Position numbers and translations under genes: made by a program
From: an uncultured bacterium
Lineage (GTDB): Bacteria > Bacillota > Clostridia > Oscillospirales > Oscillospiraceae
DNA length: 60,497 nucleotides
Direction: 5' to 3'
Assembly: GCA_948469375.1 (NCBI GenBank)
Contig: CAOKLO010000015.1
Coordinates: forward strand, 1-60,497
Notes under the pieces: generated by a model
The model's database searches: none
What the model was told of the DNA's origin: nothing
The model's input: only the letters and a program-made list of their open reading frames with translations
In this document: piece by piece, positions 1-8,839 of the stretch
How positions within the stretch are numbered: position 1 is the stretch's first letter
Layout of the letters: each line of letters starts with the position of its first letter

Positions 1-109
1 GCTTGTCCTGTACTAAACGAGTAAACTGGACAACCAGCGACAGCGGGCCTTTGGTAAAAATGTTATTTTCGGCTTGAAATGCTTTTAATCGTTCTTCTGG
101 ATTAATCAT
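1..109 (-). CDS. Third gene of RM-like operon, N-terminal fragment
   Basis: Leftward gene cut by the window edge; about 36 codons are visible, beginning MINPEERLKAFQ. Its ATG lies inside the end of the methyltransferase gene, with an 8-nt overlap (ATG ATT AA), so translation is probably coupled. I do not recognise the fragment. The position directly behind a C5-cytosine methyltransferase makes a type II restriction endonuclease the natural guess, but that is inference from context only. Base composition is low-GC like the methyltransferase and unlike the rest of the window. Confidence 0.6.
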   Translation of the reverse strand, partial: MINPEERLKAFQAENNIFTKGPLSLVVQFTRLVQDK

Positions 110-1208
110 CGTATACTGCCTCCGCAATTTTTGTTAAGAAGCGTTCGCCAATAAACCGTGCCACGGGCATCGCTACTGCATCGCCCATCGCTTTATATCC
201 ATCGTTATAGCTACCAGGCAGAATAAAACTATCTGGCGCTCCCATAAGCCGAGCGGCCTCGCGGACAGTTAGCAATCGCGCATGGGTCATTCCATCCTTT
301 TTGACTACTAAATATTGCTTACTGCTCCCGCCCTCTGGCGTCCGTAGACACCCTGCAATACCATCAAAACGCAATTCAAGCTGCTGTTCGCCATGTCGAG
401 TCCGGCGATAGCCCGTGGCATAAACAGTATTATGAGCATTCAGTTTGGTTTGATGCCGTTCCGGCACCAGCCGGAGTACGTTGTCCTTATCAAAGGGAGC
501 TGTATCATCCACAATGTCTTTCAACGTTTTGCTGCGCCGCAACGGTTTTCCTGTTTTCCACCATATCCATTGCGGTAAAGAACGCCCCAGTTCAATCGCT
601 GTTTTAGTATGTAACCAGCATGGGCCATCGCCAACTAACTCGTCTGGAATTTGACAGCCATGCTCCACAGCGAGAATAAATACTCTTGGTCTGGACTGCG
701 GTACAAAATACGAAGCATTTAACACGATTGCTCCGCAATCATAGCCACGCTCGACAAGGGCCGTGTGGAGGATGCGATAATTATCGCCTTTACTTGTGGA
801 AAGAAGCCCAACTACGTTTTCCAACAGCAAGATTTTGGGACGTTGTTCCATCTCGTCTAAAACACGCAGCCATTCCCATACAAGTCCGCTTCTCGACGCA
901 TGGATACCGCCCAACGAACCGGCTAATGACAAATCTTGGCAGGGAAAGCTGGCCCACGACAAATGGGCGCACGGTAACTCATATCCTCGAATATTTTTGA
1001 TATCATCAAGTTCAAAATGGTTATCACCAAAGTTAGCTTTATAAACAGTTGCCTTTTGCTCGCTGATATCGTTAGCCCAAACAGGCGCAAACATCCCCTT
1101 TAAACCATAGGCCACAAGTCCACTTCCGGCAAAAAATTCGTGCATTGTCCACGGTGCGGAGGATAAGTCTATTTTTTGTTGTTCAAACATGGTGCTTTGT
1201 AGCATCAT
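102..1208 (-). CDS. DNA C5-cytosine methyltransferase
   Basis: A 368-residue Dcm-family enzyme that methylates C5 of cytosine with S-adenosylmethionine. The conserved motifs appear in order: FFAGSG (I, about residue 25), the catalytic PCQ loop (IV, Cys about 90), ENV (VI, about 130), QSRPRV (VIII) and a C-terminal GDAVAMPVA segment (IX-X). The target-recognition region lies between VIII and IX. The start at 1208 has a GGAGG site 5 nt upstream, and a second in-frame ATG at 1190 is less well placed. The gene overlaps the preceding HTH gene by about 26 nt and the following gene by 8 nt. Markedly AT-richer than the genes from 2.1 kb on, suggesting transfer. Confidence 0.95.
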   Translation of the reverse strand: MMLQSTMFEQQKIDLSSAPWTMHEFFAGSGLVAYGLKGMFAPVWANDISEQKATVYKANFGDNHFELDDIKNIRGYELPCAHLSWASFPCQDLSLAGSLGGIHASRSGLVWEWLRVLDEMEQRPKILLLENVVGLLSTSKGDNYRILHTALVERGYDCGAIVLNASYFVPQSRPRVFILAVEHGCQIPDELVGDGPCWLHTKTAIELGRSLPQWIWWKTGKPLRRSKTLKDIVDDTAPFDKDNVLRLVPERHQTKLNAHNTVYATGYRRTRHGEQQLELRFDGIAGCLRTPEGGSSKQYLVVKKDGMTHARLLTVREAARLMGAPDSFILPGSYNDGYKAMGDAVAMPVARFIGERFLTKIAEAVYDD

Positions 1209-1389
1209 CTTTTCCTCCCGTATTGCGCCTTTTATCTCCCGTTGGTTTCTTTGCGTCTCTTGGAATAATCCAAATCCGGCTCATACGCGCTACTCCAGCA
1301 ATTCGTCCCTCTTTACAAAGAATTTGGACTTGCCGTGGCGTTATACCCCATTTTTCGGCGGCTTCCTGAACCGTAATAAATTCGTTCAC
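1183..1389 (-). CDS. Small helix-turn-helix (excisionase/MerR-like) protein
   Basis: About 68 residues. The family signature ITVQEAAEKWGITPRQVQ is a helix-turn-helix like those of excisionase or helix_turn_helix_17 proteins, followed by IWIIPRDAKKP. I prefer the GTG at 1389 (protein starting MNEFITVQEA), because a GAGG lies 8 nt upstream and the relatives begin there; a longer form from TTG 1413 would nearly abut the promoter. It is the first gene of the methyltransferase operon, and its end overlaps the methyltransferase start. Position and size suit a controller of the RM unit, but this family is also common on mobile elements without such a role. Confidence 0.8.
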   Translation of the reverse strand: MNEFITVQEAAEKWGITPRQVQILCKEGRIAGVARMSRIWIIPRDAKKPTGDKRRNTGGKDDATKHHV

Positions 1390-1434
1390 GTTTGACACCT
1401 CAAACTGCTTCAAAATCTGCCATATTTCACTATC

Positions 1435-1463
1435 ATTATATTCGTTTGAACGAAATTAGTCAA
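1435..1463 (-). promoter_or_regulatory. Promoter with dyad in spacer (RM operon)
   Basis: On the minus strand TTGACT (1458-1463) and TATAAT (1435-1440) are separated by exactly 17 bp. The spacer contains a perfect 14-bp dyad, TTCGTT-TG-AACGAA (plus strand 1441-1454). An operator between -35 and -10 is a classic repressor position. The encoded HTH protein is the obvious candidate ligand, by inference. Confidence 0.75.
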
Positions 1464-1523
1464 GCTGTTTCAGTAAAGCGCCCATGCCCGCGAAATTTGT
1501 TCGTGAGCATGGGCACCATTCAT

Positions 1524-1892
1524 TTAGGTAAATATAATTTCTGTGTTCACTATTTCTTCCACCGCAGAACGAATATTGTTCATTCGGCCCGCCCATTCCA
1601 TCTGGCTATCCGCTTTAAGCTGTTCAGTGATACCCTCTTGCTCTGCCATCTGCTCTACAAGCTGAGAAAACATATCGTTTGCCTGCTGATTGATACCAGC
1701 CAAGTGGCTATTCAGCTTCCCGCTGAGTAGCAAGGTGTTGTAAAGAGCTTTCCTGTGTTCTCGCAGATACTGCCGCCTGCGCTGGCCCCAGATACCAACA
1801 GGGGCGTTTGCCGGCACAGTGAGATTTGGGAGAAAGTAATCTCCTTCTCGATGATAAGTTCCACCTATTTGCTCAAATATAGACTTTTCCAT
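1524..1892 (-). CDS. tnpV: TnpV family transposon-encoded protein
   Basis: About 122 residues from the MEKSIFEQIGGTYH start, closely resembling the TnpV proteins of clostridial conjugative and mobilisable transposons. Typical blocks are GIWGQRRRQYL, SGKLNSHLA, LVEQMAEQEGITEQLK and QMEWAGRMNNIR. The biochemical role of TnpV is not established. An upstream in-frame start at 1937 would add 15 residues, but the GGAGG before ATG 1892 and the family start argue for 1892. No transposase or recombinase adjoins it, so it is probably a leftover of an element whose other parts lie beyond the window or are lost. Confidence 0.85.
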   Translation of the reverse strand: MEKSIFEQIGGTYHREGDYFLPNLTVPANAPVGIWGQRRRQYLREHRKALYNTLLLSGKLNSHLAGINQQANDMFSQLVEQMAEQEGITEQLKADSQMEWAGRMNNIRSAVEEIVNTEIIFT

Positions 1893-1960
1893 GACATTAA
1901 CCTCCAAAGTGTTGAATAGTCCCTGTAATCCAATCACTTTCGGCTGTCTGCAAATAATAA

Positions 1961-1992
1961 GGGAGAGGTAACTTCCTTACGTTACCTCTCCC
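1961..1992. repeat. 32-nt hairpin repeat, copy 1
   Basis: The inverted repeat GGGAGAGGTAAC ... GTTACCTCTCCC has an 8-nt loop and lies about 70 nt upstream of the tnpV start. The same hairpin, in reverse orientation and with one loop difference, occurs at 20039-20070 upstream of a broken tnpV start. This marks the two sites as copies of one element end. Confidence 0.85.
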
Positions 1993-2129
1993 TTGGGCGG
2001 GATTCTTTTATTTCGTCTCTTTGCCCTTTGTTTTCTACAAAGCCTGGGGGGCGGCCTTGCGGAGACCCATTTTTCGGGAAGATTACGAGGTTGCGGTCAG
2101 CCTCTTGGCAGATGGATGACATGAAAAGA

Positions 2130-2164
2130 GCCCCGCCTTTCGCGCCGTGTGCGAAAGGCGGGGC
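2130..2164 (-). terminator. Terminator of the uxaC operon
   Basis: GCCCCGCCTTTCGC pairs with GCGAAAGGCGGGGC around a 7-nt loop. Read leftwards it is followed by CTTTTC. It lies just after the uxaC stop and closes the leftward operon. Confidence 0.85.
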
Positions 2165-2174
2165 CGATTGCTGA

Positions 2175-3575
2175 TTACAGCCGGAAATAACGCTTTGCGT
2201 TGCGGTAGCAGATGTCCTCGATCAGGGCGCCCGCCTGGGCCATATCGGCGGGATACTCGCCGTTCTCGATCCAGCCGCCCACCAGCTCGCACAGGATGCG
2301 GCGGAAATAGGCGTGGCGGGTGTAGCTCAGGAAGCTGCGGGAGTCGGTGAGCATACCGATGAAGTTGCCCAGCAGGCTCAGGTTGGCCAGGCTGACCAGC
2401 TGGTCCTGCATACCCGTCTTGTTGTCGTTGAACCACCAGGCGCTTCCGTGCTGGAGCTTGCCGGGGACGCCGGGGCCCTGGAAAGCGCCGATCATGGTGT
2501 CCAGCAGCTCGTTCTCGCCGGGGTTCAGGCTGTACAGGATGGTGCGGGGCAGGGCGTCGTCCTTATACAGCGCGTCCAGCAGGGCGTACAGGGAACCGGC
2601 GCAGTTTACGTTATTCATGCAGTCGAAGCCGGAGTCCGGACCCAGTTTGGCGAACATGGCGCTGTTAGGGTTGCGCATGCAGTTGTAGTGAATCTGCATG
2701 GCCCACTCCATGTCATGATAGTGCTTGCCACAGAACAGGAGCAGCTCCGTTTTGAAGGCCTCGGCCTCCTCCACGGTGACGGCCTGACCGTCCAAGCCCT
2801 TTTTCATGACGGCGTCCACCTGCTCCCGGCTCATAGGGCGGTAGGGCACGTAGTCCAGGCCGTGGTCGGCGGCCCGGCAGCCCACCTCGTCGAAGACCTT
2901 TAAGCGCTGGGCTAAAGCGGCCTCCAAGCTGTCCAGGTCCTTGACTTCAATACCGGAGCTTTTGCTCAGCTCGGCCAGGAATTCCTTCCAGCCGGGCTTC
3001 TCAATGTTCAGGGCCTTGTCCGGGCGGAAGGAGGGGGTCACCACGGTGGAGATGCTGCTGTCCTCGGCCAGACGCTTGTGCCAGGCCAAATCGGAGGTGG
3101 GGTCGTCGGTGGTGCCCACCATGGCCACGTTGCTCTGGCGGATGATGCCGCGCACGCTCATATCGGCCTCGGCCAGCTTTTTGACGCTCAGGTCCCAGAC
3201 CTCTTGGGCGGTGTCGCCGTTGAGCACGCCCTCGTAGCCGAAGTAGGTGCGCAGCTCCAGGTGGCACCAGTGATACATGGGGTTGCCGATGGCGCGGGGC
3301 AGCGCTTCGGCGAACTTCTGGAACTTCTCCCGCTCCGGGGCGTCGCCGGTGATATACCGCTCGTCCACGCCGTTGGAGCGCATCACGCGCCACTTGTAGT
3401 GGTCCCCCTCCAGCCACACCTGGTAGATGTTCTCAAACCGGCGGTCCTCGAAAATCTCCTTGGGGTCCACATGGCAGTGGTAGTCGATAATGGGCATTTT
3501 TTCCGCGTGCTCATGGTACAGCCGCTGGGCGGTGGGGGTGGTGAGCAGGAAATCCCGCTCCATGAATGCTTTCAT
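2175..3575 (-). CDS. uxaC: Glucuronate/uronate isomerase
   Basis: A 466-residue UxaC that converts D-glucuronate to D-fructuronate (or galacturonate to tagaturonate), the first step of cytosolic uronate catabolism. The N-terminal metal-binding DYHCHVDPKEI (His 33 and 35) and the RFENIYQVWLEGDHYKWR block are family hallmarks; length is normal. The ATG at 3575 follows AGGAGG with a good spacer. It is the last gene of the leftward operon after uxuA and uxuB, 23 nt behind uxuB, and is followed by a terminator. With UxuB and UxuA it makes 2-keto-3-deoxygluconate, which the kinase and aldolase near 56-58 kb can use. Confidence 0.95.
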   Translation of the reverse strand: MKAFMERDFLLTTPTAQRLYHEHAEKMPIIDYHCHVDPKEIFEDRRFENIYQVWLEGDHYKWRVMRSNGVDERYITGDAPEREKFQKFAEALPRAIGNPMYHWCHLELRTYFGYEGVLNGDTAQEVWDLSVKKLAEADMSVRGIIRQSNVAMVGTTDDPTSDLAWHKRLAEDSSISTVVTPSFRPDKALNIEKPGWKEFLAELSKSSGIEVKDLDSLEAALAQRLKVFDEVGCRAADHGLDYVPYRPMSREQVDAVMKKGLDGQAVTVEEAEAFKTELLLFCGKHYHDMEWAMQIHYNCMRNPNSAMFAKLGPDSGFDCMNNVNCAGSLYALLDALYKDDALPRTILYSLNPGENELLDTMIGAFQGPGVPGKLQHGSAWWFNDNKTGMQDQLVSLANLSLLGNFIGMLTDSRSFLSYTRHAYFRRILCELVGGWIENGEYPADMAQAGALIEDICYRNAKRYFRL

Positions 3576-3598
3576 TGATAAACCTCCTCACACGCTTG

Positions 3599-5182
3599 TT
3601 ACCGGGCGGAAACGTACTTGTGCAGGGTGCGGCGCACCGCGCCCGGTCCGGCGAACAGCTCGGCGGCCATGGCCTCGATCCGCTCACCCAGACCCACCTC
3701 GTACAGGTCCACGCCGAACACGTCCTTGCGGCTGTACAGGGCCTTGAGGCAGCTCATGTCCTGGGGACCTTCCTTGACCTCCAGCGGGGCGACGATGGGC
3801 TGGAGCTCTGCCAGCAGGGGATCGGGAGAGGGGGTAAAGGCGTTGCCCTCGTCGTCCACGCCCTTGATATACCGGGCGTAGCCCGCCAGCACCAGGGGGA
3901 TGAGGACCAGGTCGTCCAGATTCAGGCCCTTGGACACATAGGCCTTGATGGTCTCGCCGAATCGGATGGGCAGCTTTTGAGAGGTGTCGGTGGCGATGCG
4001 CTGGGGAGCGTCGGGCATGAAGGGGTTGGGCAGGCGCTTGTTCAGCACCGCATCAATGAAGTCGGCGGGCTTGAGCACCCCCGGGTCCACCACCACGGGC
4101 ATGGCTTCGATGTGGCCCATCTTGGTGATAAGGCCCCGCAGGTCCTCGTCCTTCATCTCGGCAGAGATCAGGGTGTAGCCCAGCAGGCAGCCGTAGATGG
4201 ACATGGCGGTGTGCAGGGGGTTCAGGCAGGTGCACACCTTCATGCGCTCCACCTTGTCCACGGTGGCCTGGTCGGTGTAGAGCACTCCGGCCTTGTCCAG
4301 GGGCGGGCGGCCGTTGGTGTAGCGGTCCTCCACCACCAGATACTCGGTCTCCTCCGCATTGACGAAGGGGGCGGTGTAGGTGTTCTTGCCGGTGATGATG
4401 GTGTCCCGGTCTTCGAAGCCGTCCTTCTCCAGCAGCTCCTGCACCAGGGCGTCGGGGCGGGGGGTGATCTTGTCGATCATGCTCCAGGGGAAGGATACCT
4501 TGCTCTCGTCCTTCAGGTAGGCCAGGAAGCCTTCATCCACCAGTCCGGCTTTGAGCCAGGCCTCGGCGTAGGCCAGCACGGCGGCCTTGGCCTTGTCGCC
4601 GTTGTGGGAGCAGTTGTCCATGCTCTGGAGGGTTACGGGCAGCGCCCCGGCCTGATAGCGCTTGTAAAGCAGCGCGGCCACCTTGCCCATGATGAGCACG
4701 GGGGACAGGCCCCGCTCCAGATCGGCGGGGGCGACGGAATAGCCCTTTTCGGTGATGGTAAAGCTGACCATTTGCAGGGAGGGAGCGGTCATGACCTCCT
4801 CCAGGCGGGCCCAGTCGCCGGCGAACTGGGGGTCGGCCCGCAGGCTCTCGGTGACGGAGGCCACCACCTTCTTCTGGATGGAGCCGTCGGACTGGAGCAC
4901 CACCAGCAGGCTCAGGTTGTCGTAGGGGGCGTAGGCCTTGTCGATGATCTCGAAGTCAAAGCCCTCGGCCACGATGACGCCCCGGTCGTAGGCGCCCTGG
5001 TCCAGCAGGTCCTCCAGCAGGGCGGCGGGGAAGGCGCGGAAGATGTTGCCCGCGCCGAAGTGGAGCCAGGTGGGCTGGTCGTGGGTCTTGGCCCGGACGG
5101 CCTCCAGGTCGAACTTGGGCAGCTGGTAGCCCTCCCAGGCCTTGGCGTCATAGCCCTTAGTCAACAGATCGGTGAGTTTCAT
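3599..5182 (-). CDS. uxuB: Fructuronate reductase (mannonate oxidoreductase)
   Basis: A 527-residue member of the long-chain mannitol dehydrogenase family that reduces D-fructuronate to D-mannonate with NADH. It is somewhat longer than the E. coli enzyme (about 486). An N-terminal dinucleotide-binding half opens with the WLHFGAGNIFRAFPA block. The catalytic K...LNPLHT segment (KVERMKVCTCLNPLHTAMS, about residue 315) is present. The start ATG overlaps the uxuA stop by 4 nt (ATGA) with a GGAGG upstream, so translation is coupled. Tagaturonate reductase is a close relative, but adjacency to uxuA favours fructuronate. Confidence 0.92.
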   Translation of the reverse strand: MKLTDLLTKGYDAKAWEGYQLPKFDLEAVRAKTHDQPTWLHFGAGNIFRAFPAALLEDLLDQGAYDRGVIVAEGFDFEIIDKAYAPYDNLSLLVVLQSDGSIQKKVVASVTESLRADPQFAGDWARLEEVMTAPSLQMVSFTITEKGYSVAPADLERGLSPVLIMGKVAALLYKRYQAGALPVTLQSMDNCSHNGDKAKAAVLAYAEAWLKAGLVDEGFLAYLKDESKVSFPWSMIDKITPRPDALVQELLEKDGFEDRDTIITGKNTYTAPFVNAEETEYLVVEDRYTNGRPPLDKAGVLYTDQATVDKVERMKVCTCLNPLHTAMSIYGCLLGYTLISAEMKDEDLRGLITKMGHIEAMPVVVDPGVLKPADFIDAVLNKRLPNPFMPDAPQRIATDTSQKLPIRFGETIKAYVSKGLNLDDLVLIPLVLAGYARYIKGVDDEGNAFTPSPDPLLAELQPIVAPLEVKEGPQDMSCLKALYSRKDVFGVDLYEVGLGERIEAMAAELFAGPGAVRRTLHKYVSAR

Positions 5183-6270
5183 TTCTGTTTTGCCTCCTTA
5201 TCCAGGGTATCCCACACGCCCAGCATATACATGATGCCAAGGGCGCGGTCGTACAGGCCGTAGCCGGGGCGGACGGTGCCCGGGCCCTCGTTCCACAGGT
5301 GACGGCCGTGGTCGGGGCGGATATAGCCCTCCCAGCCGGCGTCGTGGTAGGCCTTCAGGATGTCCAGAATGCCCGTGTCGCCGCAGCAGTCCCGGTGGGC
5401 GGCCTCGGAGAAGTCGCCGTTGTCAAAGTGCTTGATATTGCGGATGTGGGCGAAGGCGATGCGGTCGGCGTGCTTGCGCACGATGTCGGCCACGTTGTTT
5501 TTCGGGTTGGCGTTCAGGCTTCCGGAGCACAGGGTCAGGCAGTTGCAGGGGTCGTCCACCATGGACAGGAACTTATCCACCGCCTCGGCGTCCACCATCA
5601 GGCGGGGCAGGCCGAAGATGTCCCAGGGGGGATCGTCCATGTGGATGGCCATCTTGATATCGCACTCCCGGCAGGTGGGCATAATGGCCTCCAGGAAGTA
5701 CTTCAGATTCTCCCACAGCTTTTCCTTGGTGACGGGCTTGTATTTCTCAAACAGCTCGTCCAGCTTGGCCATCCGCTCCGGCTCCCAGCCGGGGAAGGTC
5801 ATGTTGTACTTTTCGGTGAAGGACATGACGTAATCCGCCATCTCCTTGGGGTCCTCGTGGATCTTGCTGGCCTCGTAGTACAGGGCGGTGGAGCCGTCCC
5901 CTACGGGATGGAACAGGTCGGTGCGGGTCCAGTCGAACACGGGCATGAAGTTGTAGCAGATCACCTTCACGCCGAAGGGGGCCAGGTTCCTGATGGTCTG
6001 TTTGTAGTTCTCAATATACTGGTCCCGGGTGGGCAGGCCGATCTTGATGTCGTCGTGGACGTTGACGCTTTCCACCACGTCCATGTTAAAGCCGTACTCG
6101 TCCAGCTGCTTTTTGACAACGGCGATCTCCTCAGGCTGCCACACCTCGCCGGGCATTTTGTCGTGGAGCGCCCACACGATGCCTTCCACACCGGGGATCT
6201 GCTTGATGTCGGACAGCTTGATTTGGTCGTTGCCCTCGCCGTACCAGCGCCAGGTCATTTGCATTGGCAT
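5179..6270 (-). CDS. uxuA: Mannonate dehydratase
   Basis: A 363-residue UxuA that dehydrates D-mannonate to 2-keto-3-deoxy-D-gluconate. Family motifs are TWRWYG at the N terminus, ICYNFMPVFDWTRTDL (about 104-119), MAIHMDDPPWDIFGLPR, and RPDHGRHLW near the C terminus, which carry metal and substrate ligands of the xylose-isomerase-like barrel. The start ATG 6270 is preceded by AGGTGAT. It follows the frameshifted glycosidase by about 40 nt and overlaps uxuB by 4 nt. It completes the conversion of glucuronate to KDG. Confidence 0.95.
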   Translation of the reverse strand: MPMQMTWRWYGEGNDQIKLSDIKQIPGVEGIVWALHDKMPGEVWQPEEIAVVKKQLDEYGFNMDVVESVNVHDDIKIGLPTRDQYIENYKQTIRNLAPFGVKVICYNFMPVFDWTRTDLFHPVGDGSTALYYEASKIHEDPKEMADYVMSFTEKYNMTFPGWEPERMAKLDELFEKYKPVTKEKLWENLKYFLEAIMPTCRECDIKMAIHMDDPPWDIFGLPRLMVDAEAVDKFLSMVDDPCNCLTLCSGSLNANPKNNVADIVRKHADRIAFAHIRNIKHFDNGDFSEAAHRDCCGDTGILDILKAYHDAGWEGYIRPDHGRHLWNEGPGTVRPGYGLYDRALGIMYMLGVWDTLDKEAKQK

Positions 6271-6311
6271 ATTATCACCTCATAAAATTATTGTACTGCA
6301 AAATGTCACAC

Positions 6312-8817
6312 TTATTCGTCGGCTTCGTCGCCCATGCCGATCAAATCGAATTTTTCTGTGGAAACCACGATGTCGAAATCGTCCTTGCTGGGCTTGGGGC
6401 ATTTTACCCAGATGGTGCGGTCGGACAGGTTGTAGTACCAGCCGGACTCCGCCTCCTCCCAGTTGTCCCGGACCAGGAAGCGGGGGATCTGCTCCCCGTC
6501 CACGCTGACCCAGAAAGCGCCCTTGCACTTGCTGACCACCTTCAGCGTCAGCCGCTCCACCGTGCCGGGGTAGCTGCCCTCCTTGTGGAAGGAGATGACC
6601 TTCCGGTCGCCGCTCTTCACGGAGATGGTGGTCTTGGCGTAGACGCCGTTTTTGAAGTCCTGGGTGTGGCCGTCGTCGTCATAGAACACCATGCTGCTGT
6701 CCCCCTCCGCGCCGATGACCAGGTCCAGCCGGCGCATGGTGTCGGATAGGATATGGGTCACGTCCTCGCTGGTGAACAGGATGGCGCTGCCCCGCAGGAA
6801 CATGGGAATGGAGTCCAGAGTCACGGGGACGGTGATGGTCTGGCCGCCCTCGTATTCCCGCAGCTGGTCGTTCATGTCGTACCAATTGGACCCGGCTGCG
6901 CTCCGCCGCGCCCTTTTCCACCACGTTGGCCACCAGCAGGGACGGGCCGAACATGAAGGTCAGGTTCTGGTCCCGGTAGCAGTTCACGTCCCCGGGGAAC
7001 TCCAAAAACAGGGGCCGCATGGCGGGCATACCGGTCCGGCTGGCCTCGTACATCAGGGAGTAGAGGTAGGGCAGCAGGCGGTAGCGCAGGGCGTAGGCCG
7101 CCTGGACCTGGGGCAGGTGCTCCTCATACATCCAGGGCTGAGTGACGGTGTTGTCGTCGTTGGCGGAGTTGATGGTAAACCGGGGCTGGAAGATGCCGCT
7201 CTGGATCCAGCGCAGCAGCAGCTCGCCCTCGGGGGCGCCCCCGGCGAAGCCGCCGATGTCGCAGCCCATGTTGGCGCACCCGGACAGGCCCATGCCCATG
7301 ATGGTGGCCAGGTTGAATTTCACGGTTTTCCAGTCGGTGAGGTTGTCGCCGCCCCATACCTGGGCGTAGCGCTGCACGCCGGAGTAGCCCGCCCGGTTGA
7401 TGACGTAGGGCCGCTCGTTGGGGTACATCTCCTCCAGGGCCTTCCAGCCCACGTAGGCCATCATGTTGGAGTGGATGATTTTCAGCTCGGCCATGGTGCC
7501 CTTGCCGCCCTCAAAGTCGCACTGGGCGTTGCGGTCGTCGATGCCGTCCATCTCGCAGTTGTCGTTCCACACCGTTTTGGCTCCCTTGCTCAGGATGGTT
7601 TCCTTGAGCAGGTGCTTCCAGGCGTCCCGGCCCTTGGGACCGGTGAAGTCGATGAACCGGCCCTCGCCGCCCCACCAGCGGCCGTAGGCGTCGCCCTCGC
7701 CGCCGGGGGCCTTGATGAAGGCGTCGTGGTCCTCATAGTATTTGGCGTAGGGGTGGTGCTCCAGCACGCCGGGCTTTAGATTGCAGATAACATTGATGCC
7801 CTTGGCGTTCATGGTCTCAAAGAACTTCTCCGGGTCGGGGAAGCGCTTGCGGTTCCAGTTGAAGGTGTAGCGCAGCCCGTCTTCCTCGCCGGAGGAATAG
7901 CCGGAGGCCAGCCAGAAGTTATCGATATAGATTTTCTCCTGGAGGTGCTTGTCGATGACCTTGTAAATCTCCTGGTCACAGTCCTTTTCCAGCTCGGCAT
8001 AATACATGGTGGAGGCGCAGAAGCCCAGGGACTGCTTGGTGGGCAGGGCGGGACGGCCCGTCAGCCAGGTGTAGCGGCTGACCACGTCGGCGGGCCGGGG
8101 GCCGTTGATGAGGAACAGGTCGATGTCGCCGCCGTCGGCCTGCCAATAGCAGTAGCGCTCCCAGTAGCCGCTGATCTCCTGTCCCATGTCGAACACGCAG
8201 TCGTGGGAGTTGTGGTAGAACAGGCCCAGGGCGTGGAGGTCGTTCTCGCTGACCCGGATATAGAAGGGAATGTGCTTGTACATGGGGTCGCCGTTTTCCG
8301 GGTCGTGCCCGATGGCGTCCTTGGGGCTCATGCGCAGGCGGCGGCCCTTTTTATCCAGATGCCCGGTCTTTTCGCCGAAGCCGAAAAAGTGGTCCTTCTG
8401 GCGGTCCATGCAGGAGTAATGGCTGATACGGCCCAACTGATCGATCTCAAAGGCCCGCTCGGGCAGGTCCCGGTAAATGCACTCGCCTGCGGCGGTATGG
8501 AGGGAGAAGGACAGCGGCTCCTTTTTCATCACCAGCTTCAGGGCGGCGGTGCGGAAGGTCAGCGCGGATTCGCTCTCCTCACAGGGTACGTCCAAGGGCT
8601 GGACGCGCTGGCGTTCGCCCTCGAACAGGGGGTCCAGCCGGTCGGCCCAGGCGGTGGTGACCAGGGCGTAGGACTGTTCGGGAAACTCCCGGGAGAAGGA
8701 CACCCGGATACGGATCACATCATCGCTGAGGAAGGCCAGCAGGATGTCGGCTTGGTCCCCGTGGACGATATAGCCCACGGGGTTTTTCTCATGAGAGACG
8801 TATTTTTTTAACAGCAT
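6312..8817 (-). pseudogene. GH31 glycosidase with internal frameshift
   Basis: Family-31 alpha-glycosidase, paralogue of the next upstream gene. The first frame (start ATG 8817, AAAGGAG site) runs through the catalytic barrel with VWNDNCEMD as nucleophile segment and WGGDN as acid/base segment. At about 6888-6905 the reading frame is lost after the LLVANVVEKGA block. The C-terminal beta domain continues in another frame from NWYDMNDQL to the stop at 6312. Against the intact paralogue about 14 nt are missing, where the KVYLPAG segment should be. The beta domain is thus uncoupled from the catalytic barrel. Either a true pseudogene or an assembly error; a 14-nt loss is not a typical homopolymer error. 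Confidence 0.85.
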
Positions 8818-8839
8818 CGGAAGCGGCTCCTTTCCGGGG

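Noticed and set aside
3566-5263. A 565-codon open frame on the plus strand opposite uxuB, and similar long plus-strand frames opposite the GH31 and PFOR genes
   Set aside because: GC-rich codon-biased genes produce long antisense frames. The residues are low-complexity (Gly, Val, His, Leu) with no ribosome site, and the minus-strand or plus-strand partner is a clear family member.
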